Source: Solirhodobacter olei | GTDB lineage: Bacteria; Pseudomonadota; Alphaproteobacteria; Rhodobacterales; Rhodobacteraceae | Reading direction: 5' to 3' | NCBI RefSeq assembly: GCF_004010155.1 | Contig: NZ_RRYH01000035.1 | Coordinates: 1-53,158 of the forward strand | DNA length: 53,158 bases | Notes under the pieces: model-generated | Database searches by the model: none | The model's input: only the letters and a program-made list of their open reading frames with translations | Told to the model about the DNA's origin: nothing | Program-made: the position numbers and the translations under genes | In this document: positions 35,337-44,223 of the stretch, in pieces | Layout of the letters: each line of letters begins with the position of its first letter | Position numbering within the stretch: position 1 is the stretch's first letter

Positions 35337-36695
35337 ATGAAATGGACAACGACGGGCCGGCGGCTGGTTGCCACGGCCATCATCGCGCCACTACTGGCAG
35401 CACCTGCGCTTGGGGCAAGTTTTCTCGACGTCGGCAAACAGGCCCCGATCAACGTTCTGATCAATGCGTCGCCATGGTATGATGGTTTTCAAGCGGTCGT
35501 CGCGCTTTATGAGAAGCAGACCGGAAACAAGGTGAATCTTGAGGTCACCCCATTCCCCGGCATGTTGGAAAAAGCGCGAAACGCCGTCCGAGCCGGTGGC
35601 ACGAGTCCACTCGATCTACTCAATATCGACAGCCAGAATGTCGTTGAGTTCTATGCTGGCGGCTTCCTTGAGCCACTCAAAGAGATCGACCCGAGCTTCG
35701 CCCTGCCCAAGGAAGTCCTGACGCTGGACGATGCAGGCTGCTGGGACGCCAAGAAGCAGTTTCGCACGTGCTCTACTGGAAAGCTCATGGGCTATGCCCC
35801 TAATGGCAACATCGAGCTCTTCTACTATCGCAAGGACGTCTACGACAAACTGCACCTCAAGGTCCCGAAGACTTTTGACGACGTGCTGGCCAACTGCAAG
35901 GTGCTGCAGAAGCCGCCGAAGTCCTATGGCTATGTCGTCCGCGGCCAGAAAGGTGATTCGATCTTCTACGACATGAACGCCTTCATGCTGGCGTACGGCG
36001 CCAAATACGTCAAAGACGCCGAGAACGGTGACTTTACTGTAGAGATCAACAGCCCACAGGCTTTGGCAGCGCTCAAGAAGTACATTCAAATACAGAAGGC
36101 CTGCGGCCCGGCCAATGCCGGTTCGCTAGGGCAGGGGGATCTGATTCAGTTGGTCCAGACCGGTAAGGGGTTGCAGGCTCAGGCCGTCATCGCCGCTTTC
36201 CCGAACTTCGACAACCCACGAAAGTCCGCTGTCGTCGATAAGATGAACGCTGCAGTTCTACCTGCCGCGACACCGGGCGGGAAGCCCGGCGTTGCGATCG
36301 GCAGCTGGGTGTTTGCTATCCCGAAGAACGCCTCTGAAGCTGGAAAGAAAGGTGCGATTGCATTCTCGAAATGGTTCCTGACCTACAAAGCGCAGTATGC
36401 TTATGCCGAAGCCGGCGGGATTCCGGTCCGGACCGACGTCTTCTCCTCTGATCTGAAAAACAAGGAGAAGTATCGTTGGATGACGGCCTATCTGGACGAG
36501 ATCAAATACGGCAAGCAGATTCTCGGCTTCAAGGAAGGTCCTGCGATCAACCAGATGCTTGGCCTGCGATACAACCAGGCGCTCGTTGGCGAGTTGAGCC
36601 CCGCTGCCGCGCTGAACAAGGGCGCACAGGACATGTACGACCTGTTCAAGAAGGATGGCCGCAAGACCGGGATGCTTCCTCCCCTTCCGGAGTAA
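35337..36695 (+). CDS. carbohydrate ABC importer, family-1 substrate-binding protein
   Basis: A 452-residue periplasmic binding protein of the MalE/UgpB kind. ATG 35337 is chosen: it follows GGGAGAG and opens a signal peptide (KWTTTGRRLVATAIIAPLLAAPALGA). The mature part begins with INVLINASPWYDGFQAVVALYEKQTGNKV and contains the WVFAIPKNASEAGKKGAIAFSKWF region common to sugar-binding proteins. An insert with cysteines (DAGCWDAKKQFRTCSTGKL) is unusual and may be a disulfide-closed loop. It feeds the permeases encoded at 36877 and 37818. A 15-bp hairpin lies after the stop codon. Confidence 0.92.
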   Translation: MKWTTTGRRLVATAIIAPLLAAPALGASFLDVGKQAPINVLINASPWYDGFQAVVALYEKQTGNKVNLEVTPFPGMLEKARNAVRAGGTSPLDLLNIDSQNVVEFYAGGFLEPLKEIDPSFALPKEVLTLDDAGCWDAKKQFRTCSTGKLMGYAPNGNIELFYYRKDVYDKLHLKVPKTFDDVLANCKVLQKPPKSYGYVVRGQKGDSIFYDMNAFMLAYGAKYVKDAENGDFTVEINSPQALAALKKYIQIQKACGPANAGSLGQGDLIQLVQTGKGLQAQAVIAAFPNFDNPRKSAVVDKMNAAVLPAATPGGKPGVAIGSWVFAIPKNASEAGKKGAIAFSKWFLTYKAQYAYAEAGGIPVRTDVFSSDLKNKEKYRWMTAYLDEIKYGKQILGFKEGPAINQMLGLRYNQALVGELSPAAALNKGAQDMYDLFKKDGRKTGMLPPLPE

Positions 36696-36703
36696 GGCCA
36701 ACA

Positions 36704-36740
36704 GGTCGCCGCCGCACCAAGTAGCGGTGTGGCGGCGACC
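36704..36740 (+). promoter_or_regulatory. strong intercistronic hairpin after the sugar-binding-protein gene
   Basis: Arms 36704-36718 and 36726-36740 pair over 15 bp with one G-U position and a seven-base loop. They start nine bases after the stop codon and carry no T-run. The position is the same as for the hairpins at 9670 and 23064. It probably protects the binding-protein mRNA and reduces permease expression. Confidence 0.6.
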
Positions 36741-36876
36741 ACTTCATGATTTTGACTTCCTGCATTTCTGCATTCGCCAACCCAACCAGGAAGCGTTGGA
36801 ACCGAAGGAGCCGAGATGGAATACCGCGTGAACCTGTTTCTCGTATCCGGCGTCGCTCTTGGCGCGCGCCGAAGCT

Positions 36877-37818
36877 ATGCCCCTGCCTGACTCAATGGCG
36901 CTCGCGCAAGCCCCCGCGTCCGAGGCGCCCCGGCCTGGCCTTTCCGACTTCATCGATCGGCACCTCGGCTGGTTTACGCTAGGCCCAGCCATCGTCCTGC
37001 TGGTGCTGCTCACGATCTACCCGATCGTCAACCTCGTGCTGATGGCGGGCTCCACGATCAATTTTCAGCAGGGTCATGAAATCTGGAAATTCTCGCTGTG
37101 GAGCAATCTCGCCACCCTTCTTCACGACGGCATCTTCGGCGTTGCGCTGCGCAACACAGCGATCTATGCGGCCATCTCGGTCGCTGTGGAGATGGTCCTC
37201 GGTCTTGGCCTTGCGATTCTCGTAAGCTCGATGCGCCGCGGCAAGGGCATCCTGCGGACGCTGCTGATCGTGCCGATCCTGCTGCCTCCGGTCGCCATCG
37301 GCTCGATGTGGAAGCTGATGTACAGCTTCGATTTCGGAGTGCTGAACCAGATTGTCACCGGCGTTGGCTTGCAGCCTGTAAACTGGCTCGGCTCCACCTC
37401 CCTCGCGCTCATGTCGGTTATCATCGTCGATGTCTGGCACTGGACGCCGTTCGTCTTCCTCATTCTGTTTGCCGCGGTCGAGGGGCTGCCGTCCGAGGTG
37501 ATCGAGGCCGCGCGGATCGACGGCGCCGGGACCTGGAGCATCGTCTTCAAGATCATCATTCCGCTTTTGAAGCCCGCGATCGTCGTCGCGGCGCTGTTCC
37601 GGATGATCCTGGCCTTCAAGGTGTTCGACGAAATCTTCCTGCTCACATCCGGTGGACCTGGCAACGCAACGGAAGTCGTCAGCCTCCACCTCTATCAGGT
37701 GTTCTTCGAACAGAATCAGCTCGGCTACGGGGCGATGATGTCCGTCGCTATCATCGCCGCGACGGTCGTCTTCATCTGGATCGGCCATCGGGTTTCCAGC
37801 GCGATGGGGCGGCTGTGA
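36877..37818 (+). CDS. carbohydrate ABC importer, permease 1 (MalF-like)
   Basis: A 313-residue inner-membrane permease: a hydrophilic N-terminus, a first helix (LGPAIVLLVLLTIYPIVNLVLMAG), and the EAA loop EVIEAARIDGAGTWSIVFKIIIPLLKP, which is diagnostic for MalF/UgpA-type permeases. The start is uncertain: ATG 36877 or ATG 36895 lack a good ribosome site. The spacing from the binding-protein gene is unusually long (181 bp) and contains the 15-bp hairpin. It overlaps the second permease gene at TGATG (37816-37820). Confidence 0.9.
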   Translation: MPLPDSMALAQAPASEAPRPGLSDFIDRHLGWFTLGPAIVLLVLLTIYPIVNLVLMAGSTINFQQGHEIWKFSLWSNLATLLHDGIFGVALRNTAIYAAISVAVEMVLGLGLAILVSSMRRGKGILRTLLIVPILLPPVAIGSMWKLMYSFDFGVLNQIVTGVGLQPVNWLGSTSLALMSVIIVDVWHWTPFVFLILFAAVEGLPSEVIEAARIDGAGTWSIVFKIIIPLLKPAIVVAALFRMILAFKVFDEIFLLTSGGPGNATEVVSLHLYQVFFEQNQLGYGAMMSVAIIAATVVFIWIGHRVSSAMGRL

Positions 37819-38648
37819 TGCTTGTGCTGCGCGGATACTCCCGGATCGTCGGCATCCTTCTGCTGGCGCTCGGCGTCTTCATCATCGTCGCCCCCTTCCT
37901 CTGGGTTGCGATGCAGAGCTTCAAGTACGAGATCCAGATCCTTCAGGGCACCTGGTTCACGATGCCGACGCTCTACAACTATATCGACGTCCTCTGGTCG
38001 CAGCGGTCCGACTTTATGACCAATGTCGCAAACAGCATGATCGTGGCGACCAGTTCGACGATCTGCGTTCTCCTCGTGGGCACGCTGGCGGCCTATTCCC
38101 TTTCGCGATTGAAATGGAAGCGTTGGATTGCCGCGGTCTTCCTTGGCTGGACGCTGATCTTCAACATGATCCCGCCTCTGACTCTCGTTGGCCCATGGTT
38201 CCTGATCTTCCGCGAGATCGGCCTTTATCAGACGCTCTTCGCGCTAACGCTGACGCACATAACGTTGAACCTGCCGATGACGGTCTGGATGATGATGGCG
38301 TATTTCAACGAGTTGCCGAAGGACATCGAGGAGGCGGCAATGGTCGACGGATGCCGCCGAATTGACGCCTTCTGGCGCATAGCCCTGCCGTTGGTCCGGC
38401 CTGGCCTGATCGCGGCGGGCGTGCTGGCCTTCGTGTTCTCCTGGAATGAGTTCGCGGTTGCCCTGAACCTCACCGGCCGGGCCACTGCGACCGTGCCGGT
38501 CGCCATCGCCCAGTTTTCGCAGCAGTACGAGGTGCAGAACGGCCAAATGGCCGCCGCCTCCATTCTGTCCACCATTCCCGCGCTTCTGCTGATGTTCTTC
38601 GGTCAGAGGTTCATCGTCCAAGGTCTGACCATGGGCGCGGTCAAATAG
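37818..38648 (+). CDS. carbohydrate ABC importer, permease 2 (MalG-like)
   Basis: A 276-residue inner-membrane permease. The first helix (IVGILLLALGVFIIVAPFLWVAMQSFK) and the EAA loop (ELPKDIEEAAMVDGCRRIDAFWRIALPLVRPG) match MalG/UgpE. It ends FIVQGLTMGAVK, the standard C-terminus of this group. ATG 37818 overlaps the preceding TGA, and the frame's long upstream extension is a shadow of permease 1. It forms the transmembrane heterodimer with permease 1. The ATPase gene starts 15 bp downstream. Confidence 0.93.
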   Translation: MLVLRGYSRIVGILLLALGVFIIVAPFLWVAMQSFKYEIQILQGTWFTMPTLYNYIDVLWSQRSDFMTNVANSMIVATSSTICVLLVGTLAAYSLSRLKWKRWIAAVFLGWTLIFNMIPPLTLVGPWFLIFREIGLYQTLFALTLTHITLNLPMTVWMMMAYFNELPKDIEEAAMVDGCRRIDAFWRIALPLVRPGLIAAGVLAFVFSWNEFAVALNLTGRATATVPVAIAQFSQQYEVQNGQMAAASILSTIPALLLMFFGQRFIVQGLTMGAVK

Positions 38649-38663
38649 GTCGAAAGGCAAGAC

Positions 38664-39716
38664 ATGTCGCAGGTCGTCCTGAAGAACGTCCAGAAGCTTT
38701 ACGGTGCCTTTCAAGCACTGAAGGACATCAATGTTGAGATCGGGAACGGCGAGTTTGTCGTGCTGGTAGGCCCGTCGGGTTGCGGCAAGTCCACTCTTCT
38801 GAGGATGATCGCGGGGTTGGAGGAGATCTCCGGCGGCGAGATATCCATCGGTGGGCGGGTCGTGAACGAGCTGGAACCCCGCGAGCGCGACATCGCCATG
38901 GTGTTCCAGAGCTACGCTCTTTATCCGCATATGAACGTCACCCGGAACATGAGCTTCTCGCTGGAGCTGAAAAGGACCCCGGCCGAGGACACCCAATCAG
39001 CCGTCAGCGGCGCGGCCAAAGCGTTGGGGTTGGAGAAATTTCTCGACCGGCTTCCTCGCGCGCTCTCCGGCGGACAGCGCCAACGGGTAGCGATGGGACG
39101 GGCCATCGTACGCCAGCCGCAGGTGTTCCTATTCGACGAACCCTTGTCGAACCTCGATGCCCAGCTTCGGGTTCATATGCGGACCGAGGTACGGCGCCTG
39201 CATCAGCAGCTCAACGCGACCTCGATTTACGTCACCCACGATCAGGTGGAGGCGATGACGATGGCTGACCGGATCGTCGTGCTCGACCAGGGCCGCATCG
39301 TCCAGGCCGGCAGTCCGCTGGAGCTCTACGAGCGCCCGGCCAACCGCTTCGTGGCCGAGTTCATCGGCTCGCCTGCAATAAACATCGTGCCCGGCGAGCT
39401 GTCCGAGAGCGGCCGCCTCGCCATGGGCAACGGCAGCTATCAACTGAACCTCAAGCGCGCGCCAGCGGGCGCGGTGGACGTCGGCATCCGTCCAGAGGAC
39501 CTTCAGAAGGCCGACAACGGACCGCTCGCAGGGAAAGTGACGGTGGTCGAGCACCTTGGCGCGGAGACCTATGTCTTCCTGAATTGCTCAGGCGTCGAGC
39601 TCTGTTGGCGAGTGCCGGGCACCCTCCGCATAAACGTCGGCGAGCAGGTAAGCCTAGCGGCCAACCAGAACCATCTTCACTTATTCCGGCAAGATACAGG
39701 CCTTCGGCTGGCCTGA
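38664..39716 (+). CDS. carbohydrate ABC importer, ATP-binding protein (MalK/UgpC-like)
   Basis: A 350-residue ATPase: Walker A GPSGCGKST, Q-loop FQSYALYPHM, signature LSGGQRQRVAMGRAI, Walker B FLFDEPLSNLD and switch His VTHDQVEAMT. The last 110 residues form the TOBE regulatory domain (VGIRPEDLQ). It energises the MalFG-like permeases. The sulfatase gene begins 30 bp after its stop, so desulfation is probably co-transcribed with transport. Confidence 0.93.
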   Translation: MSQVVLKNVQKLYGAFQALKDINVEIGNGEFVVLVGPSGCGKSTLLRMIAGLEEISGGEISIGGRVVNELEPRERDIAMVFQSYALYPHMNVTRNMSFSLELKRTPAEDTQSAVSGAAKALGLEKFLDRLPRALSGGQRQRVAMGRAIVRQPQVFLFDEPLSNLDAQLRVHMRTEVRRLHQQLNATSIYVTHDQVEAMTMADRIVVLDQGRIVQAGSPLELYERPANRFVAEFIGSPAINIVPGELSESGRLAMGNGSYQLNLKRAPAGAVDVGIRPEDLQKADNGPLAGKVTVVEHLGAETYVFLNCSGVELCWRVPGTLRINVGEQVSLAANQNHLHLFRQDTGLRLA

Positions 39717-39746
39717 GCCTGGGTCGGTCAAATCAGAGAGCCCGCC

Positions 39747-41252
39747 ATGAAAACCGTCTTTGTCCTGTTCGACTCCCTCAACCGCCATCTGCTCGGTCCC
39801 TATGGCGGTACCCGTATATCGACGCCGAATTTTGATCGGTTGGCTGCTCGGGCGCAGGTGTTCGATCACCACTATGTGGGTTCGATGCCATGCATGCCCG
39901 CGAGGCGGGACATGCTGACCGGCCACCTCAGCTTTCTACACCGGAGCTGGGGCCCGCTCGAGCCTTTCGATAATGCATTCCCTGAGCTTTTGAAGACGAA
40001 AGGTGTACATTCCCACCTCGTCACCGACCACTATCACTATTGGGAAGATGGTGGCGCGACCTACCACAATCGTTACTCCACCTTCGACTTTGTCAGGGGG
40101 CAAGAGAGCGATCCGTGGAAGGCCATGGTCCAGCCACCGTGGGAGCGGCTGCGAGAGAAATATCACGCCCGCCAACAGGCAATGTTCGACGCCGCACCCC
40201 ATCACCGCGCCCATATCATTAACCGTGAATACATGAGCGAAGAGAAGGACTTTCCGTCAGTCCAGGTCTTCGCCAAGGGACTCGAATTCCTTGACCAGAA
40301 CCGCGAGGCTGACGACTGGTTTCTCCAGATCGAGACGTTCGATCCGCACGAGCCCTTTTATGCGCCGCAGAGGTTCAGGGACCGCTTTGACACCGGCTGG
40401 ACCGGCGGCATCTACGACTGGCCGCGCTATGGTCGTGTTGAGGAATTGCCGGAAGAAGCCGCGGAACTGCGTGCCAACTACTACGCCCTTGCCGCGCTGT
40501 GCGACGAGCTTCTTGGCCGCGTTCTCGACGAGTTCGACACGCACGACATGTGGAAGGACACCGCGCTTGTCGTGACGACCGACCACGGCTTCCTTCTAGG
40601 TGAGCACGACTTTTGGGCAAAGAACCGAATGCACCTCTACGAGGAGCTGGCACATATCCCGCTGTTCGTACACAACCCGCATAGTCCCGGTCCCGCCCGC
40701 GTTTCGCGCCTGACCCAGAGCACGGACATCGCGGCCACCTTCCTTGATTTCTGGGGGGTTGCGCCCCCGGTCGAGACCCAGGGCGTGTCGGTGATTCGGG
40801 ACAACAAACGAGAGGCGGTAATCTTCGGTTATTTCGGCGGGGCAGTTAATGTCACCGACGGTCAGACCAGCTACCACCGGTTCCCTAAGCACTTAAAAGA
40901 TCAGGAGATCTATCAGTATACCCTAATGCCCACCCACATCACCTCGCGCTTCACGCCAGAGGAGCTGCGATCCGCGACCCTCGCGCCGCCCTTCGACTGG
41001 ACCAAGGAAGTGCCCCTGCTAAAGGTCCCGGTCATCGAGCGCTCACCGATGTACAACAACTACGGCCCGGGCGCCTTGATGGAGGACGACAGCCGGCTAT
41101 ACGACTTGACCAGCGATCCCATGCAGGAAAAACCCCTCCACGACGACCGGCTGGAAGCGAAAATGGTCGCGAAGATGCTGCGGCTGATGCGGAAAAGTGA
41201 TGCCCCAGCAGAAGCTTATGATCGCCTCGGCCTGACGCCGGAAGCCGCCTAG
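39747..41252 (+). CDS. type I sulfatase (cytoplasmic), copy 2
   Basis: A 501-residue sulfatase only distantly related to copy 1. VLFDSLNRH carries the first metal Asp (9). SMPCMPARRDMLTG has the formylglycine motif C-M-P-A-R (Cys49, Arg53), and TTDHGFLLGEHDFWAKN supplies the second metal site. It has no signal peptide. Two different sulfatases in one importer locus suggest a substrate with two kinds of sulfate ester or a family of sulfated oligosaccharides. Which sugar is involved cannot be read from the sequence; no glycoside hydrolase or kinase is in the cluster. It needs an external formylglycine-generating enzyme. Confidence 0.9.
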   Translation: MKTVFVLFDSLNRHLLGPYGGTRISTPNFDRLAARAQVFDHHYVGSMPCMPARRDMLTGHLSFLHRSWGPLEPFDNAFPELLKTKGVHSHLVTDHYHYWEDGGATYHNRYSTFDFVRGQESDPWKAMVQPPWERLREKYHARQQAMFDAAPHHRAHIINREYMSEEKDFPSVQVFAKGLEFLDQNREADDWFLQIETFDPHEPFYAPQRFRDRFDTGWTGGIYDWPRYGRVEELPEEAAELRANYYALAALCDELLGRVLDEFDTHDMWKDTALVVTTDHGFLLGEHDFWAKNRMHLYEELAHIPLFVHNPHSPGPARVSRLTQSTDIAATFLDFWGVAPPVETQGVSVIRDNKREAVIFGYFGGAVNVTDGQTSYHRFPKHLKDQEIYQYTLMPTHITSRFTPEELRSATLAPPFDWTKEVPLLKVPVIERSPMYNNYGPGALMEDDSRLYDLTSDPMQEKPLHDDRLEAKMVAKMLRLMRKSDAPAEAYDRLGLTPEAA

Positions 41253-41599
41253 ATCCCTTCGATTGCCACGCGAATGACGCGGTTCTTGCGCGTGGGTAGC
41301 TCTGGCGCTATGGGCCGAATGACAACGCACACTCACTTCCACGGGCGGTTATCATTGATCAGGACAGACGACTTTCTCCGGAGAGCGAGGACAACTGTCG
41401 CCGACAACTGAAACAGACAGCCGGCAACATAATCTCACCCCTTTCGACGCGGTCATGTTACGCCTTCGCCCTCGAACAGGGTCGGGCTACGCCATCCATG
41501 TATCTTACTGCGCCCAGATCATGCTGCAGCGTTTCAGGTCTCGGAGTAAGCGAAAAGCGGCGGGAGGATAAACTCGCGCAGCCCTTTCCACTCGGTGAA
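41253..41599. other. intergenic region between convergent sulfatase and exonuclease genes
   Basis: About 350 bp. TGTCGCCGACA (near 41396-41406) is a small perfect palindrome. I see no gene, clear terminator or repeat otherwise. It marks the boundary between the sulfated-sugar locus and the exonuclease module. Confidence 0.4.
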
Positions 41600-43003
41600 C
41601 TATTCCGCCGCGAAGCTGGCACCGCGCAACGACCACGCCCGGAGATAGGCCTCATACTCATCCAGGATGACAGCGGTTTCGCCGACCGCCGGGCGCAGGG
41701 ATTTGATCTCGTCGAGCGCCTTGGGGATCGACATCCACGGCACGTCCATGGCTGTCATGCGATACTGCAATTCATCGAGGTAGGTCGCGCGGTCGCCCGG
41801 AGGCATTGCCTCCGGCCATTCTGAACCCATGAGCAGTTTGCCCAGTTCACGAGCGCGCGGGTCGTGGAAGGCCGCGATGATCTCGGGCTTCTGCGCGGGA
41901 TCGGCCCGATGGAACGCATCGAATAGCGCCCGGTCGTCCGCAGCCGGAAAGAAGCCGCCCGAGTACAACTGCTCTTGCACATGGACCTTTTCTTCATAGC
42001 CGTCGCGTATCATCTGGCTCGCCGTCAGAATGCTCGTGGCCAGCGAGCCGTCCATGCGCAGCTGTTCGGCGAGCATGCCGTCGAACTCGACGATCAGACC
42101 CGCAATGGCCGGGTCCTCCATCGAGAACACAAGCGGCATCTTGTTGGTCGTGACCCCGACGATAGGCGTGAGACCGCCCGACGACTTGAAGGCGCGAACG
42201 AGTTGGTCGGGCTGGATCCCTATCACGCGACTAGGATCGGCTGCCAAGTTGACGCACCACCACTTCGTCGAGATTTCAGCGTCACGGCAGATCGGCAGCA
42301 GGACGCGCGTGGTGGCCTTGTCGCCGCGGTGGTTCCAGTCCAGCTTGACCACCGGTTGACCCGAGGCGAGCAATTCGTCGATCGAGTTCTTCGATCGGAG
42401 CGAGTGGGTAGCGCGCCAGAGCTTCGGCGAACGGGCGCGGATCGTGTTCGCGACGTGCATGGTGGCGTCCACGTCCCCCAAGGCGTCGTGGGCGTCGTGG
42501 TTCTCAAACCCGAACACCGGTGCCAGGTGTTCCAGCTTGAACGACCGCTTCCCTTTTTCGTTCACCGGCAGGTCGTAGGCATCCGGGTCGCAGATCGCCG
42601 CCGCCTTCATAGCGAGCAGAACGTCGAGACGTTCGTTTCCCCCGAACTGGGTCACGTAGGGCTGCAGAAGATTGGCGTAAAACGTATGCCGCAGAATCTC
42701 CTCATCGTATCCGATTATGTTATAGCCAGTGACCACGGCAGGTGCTGCTTGCTCGAAGAAAAGGTGGATTTGCCTCGCAAGGGCATAGGCACTGGTTTCC
42801 TGCCTCATGACCGAGTTGATCCGCTGACCAGTGACAGCAAGCGCGCCGGGACTTGGCAGAACGTGCAGCGGCGGACGGCCCCTCAAGTTTACGGCGGACA
42901 ACTCGCTGCCCGTCGCATCGTAGACCTTCGCCGCAAACTGGAGCGGTGCTTCGAAGGGCTTTTCGAGCCCAGTGGACTCGGTGTCGTAGTTCAAGATTTT
43001 CAT
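41600..43003 (-). CDS. sbcB: exodeoxyribonuclease I
   Basis: A 467-residue DEDD-family 3'-5' exonuclease acting on single-stranded DNA. ExoI motifs are intact: NYDTESTGL (Asp7, Glu9), GYNIIGYDEEILRHTFYANLLQPY (Asp100), and NHDAHDALGDVDAT (His172, Asp177), followed by the SH3-like and C-terminal regions of SbcB proteins. Overall length matches E. coli ExoI (about 475). The enzyme takes part in recombination and mismatch repair. It is not linked here to other repair genes; the neighbour is a small protein of unknown function, and the pair sits between catabolic loci like an inserted module. sbcB is not common in alphaproteobacterial chromosomes as far as I know. Confidence 0.92.
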   Translation of the reverse strand: MKILNYDTESTGLEKPFEAPLQFAAKVYDATGSELSAVNLRGRPPLHVLPSPGALAVTGQRINSVMRQETSAYALARQIHLFFEQAAPAVVTGYNIIGYDEEILRHTFYANLLQPYVTQFGGNERLDVLLAMKAAAICDPDAYDLPVNEKGKRSFKLEHLAPVFGFENHDAHDALGDVDATMHVANTIRARSPKLWRATHSLRSKNSIDELLASGQPVVKLDWNHRGDKATTRVLLPICRDAEISTKWWCVNLAADPSRVIGIQPDQLVRAFKSSGGLTPIVGVTTNKMPLVFSMEDPAIAGLIVEFDGMLAEQLRMDGSLATSILTASQMIRDGYEEKVHVQEQLYSGGFFPAADDRALFDAFHRADPAQKPEIIAAFHDPRARELGKLLMGSEWPEAMPPGDRATYLDELQYRMTAMDVPWMSIPKALDEIKSLRPAVGETAVILDEYEAYLRAWSLRGASFAAE

Positions 43004-43167
43004 GTTCAGCGTCCTATGGCTGAGGACACGCTGAACGCCACGTCAACTTGACATTAGCTTCTTGATTGGCAAATTGGTGGCAACGCTCAGCGTGCTGGGT
43101 GTGAAAGTCAGGGCGGGGGCCGGCTCGTAGTCGCCAAACTTGGACCGGCCTCCCGTCCGCTAATTTC

Positions 43168-43560
43168 CTAAGGCGCTACCTCCTCTCGCTTGGCCAAGTT
43201 CCAGGTTCCTTTGTCGTCGTCGTAGATCAGTCGCCCTTCATTCTTGAAACGCGTGAGCTGGCTACGGAACGTACTGGGTGACATCGTCGGGAAATCGCGC
43301 GCGATCTGCCGATAGATGTCAGTCGCCGACGCGCCGCTTTGGCGGTTATACGCATTTTTCGTCAGATATTTAGCCACCTGTCCAAGCACCGCAAACTTGT
43401 GAGCGGTACGCTTGGTGACTACATCTTCAGGAATGAGAAGGTGACGGTGGTAGTAGAGATCGCCGGCCAGTTTCCACGAACGTGCTTCGTCATTGAGGTC
43501 GTCGATCTCGTTTTGGATCGCCGCCTGCCTTGCGCGGATGTGTTGAAATACGTCGTCCAT
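43168..43560 (-). CDS. hypothetical protein, possible winged-helix fold
   Basis: A 130-residue protein of unknown family. The N-terminal 45 residues are helical and charged (HIRARQAAIQNEIDDLNDEARSW), suiting a short coiled coil. The C-terminal part (GASATDIYRQIARDFPTMSPSTFRSQLTRFKNEGRLIYDDDKGTWNL) has the shape of a winged helix: three helices followed by a two-stranded wing. It could be a DNA-binding regulator or accessory protein. It is encoded upstream of sbcB on the same strand with a 164-bp gap. The perfect palindrome at 43677-43723 is 117 bp upstream of its start and is a natural operator candidate. Function not known. Confidence 0.7.
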   Translation of the reverse strand: MDDVFQHIRARQAAIQNEIDDLNDEARSWKLAGDLYYHRHLLIPEDVVTKRTAHKFAVLGQVAKYLTKNAYNRQSGASATDIYRQIARDFPTMSPSTFRSQLTRFKNEGRLIYDDDKGTWNLAKREEVAP

Positions 43561-43676
43561 GCCCGCAACATGAGGCGAAGGCTGCCCCGCTGCAAGGGCT
43601 CCCTTCTGCAGCAGAACGCTTTCTAATTGCTATGTGCCGCCATATTTTCCAATAGCTTAATGGGTTGACGTTTTCA

Positions 43677-43723
43677 TCATACCAATCTACAATCAATATT
43701 GTATTGATTGTAGATTGGTATGA
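43677..43723. repeat. perfect 22-bp inverted repeat with a 3-base spacer
   Basis: Left arm 43677-43698 (begins TCATACCAATC) and right arm 43702-43723 are exact reverse complements around TTG. The element is strikingly AT-rich in GC-rich surroundings and has no T-tract typical of a terminator. A perfect 44-base match in an intergenic region is not expected by chance. Candidates are a high-affinity operator for a dimeric or tetrameric regulator, a cruciform/hairpin replication or transfer site, or joined terminal repeats of a lost mobile element. Confidence 0.8.
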
Positions 43724-43895
43724 ATTACCATAGCCAACAGCCACACTTTTGTTTCAGTGGCGCGAGAAACTCCCCGACCCGTCACCAAATTCGCTCTCTC
43801 CGCGTCGTCTCCGCACGTTCGGCGCCCGACCGCGTCACGTGTCAGGAAATGACGGGGATTGCGGAGAGCGCCGCCGAGAGCTCACCACGTGCCGC

Positions 43896-44223
43896 GTCCA
43901 TCTGGCGCTCTATGACACCGCACGTCTGGAGGGGCCGGTGGCCTATGACCTCACCGCCTGTGGGCGCTCGGCGATGGAGCGCATGGCAGGACGGCGCCTG
44001 ATGACTTTGGTTGCGGATGGGCGCGAGGCGATCGTGGCCGAATTCCACCCTGACGATAGCGTTGAGGCGGTGCGCACCGACAATCCGGTGATCGGACTTC
44101 TGGCGACGGAGTACGTGAAGGCCGACGTTCTTGGCCGGCTGCTGATCGACGACATGGGCGACGCGCGGTTCGAGGAGATCCGCTATCACCCCGGGCGAGA
44201 TCGACGCGCTGCTGAGAAGTTAA
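43896..44223 (+). pseudogene. fragment of an unidentified protein with a C-terminal frameshift
   Basis: A coherent coding stretch (HLALYDTARLEGPVAYDL, RRLMTLVADGREAIVAEFHPDD, LLATEYVKADVLGRLLIDDMGDARFEEIRY) with GC-rich, coding-like third positions. At the CCCCGGG run near 44190 the frame must shift by one to read PGEIDALLRS followed by TAA at 44221. The N-terminus before 43896 is not convincing and no start is evident. I do not recognise the family. It appears to be the remains of a gene disrupted at both ends. Confidence 0.55.

Noticed and set aside
43677-43723. Bidirectional intrinsic terminator
   Set aside because: The arms are AT-rich and there is no T-tract on either side. No gene ends close by on the plus strand.
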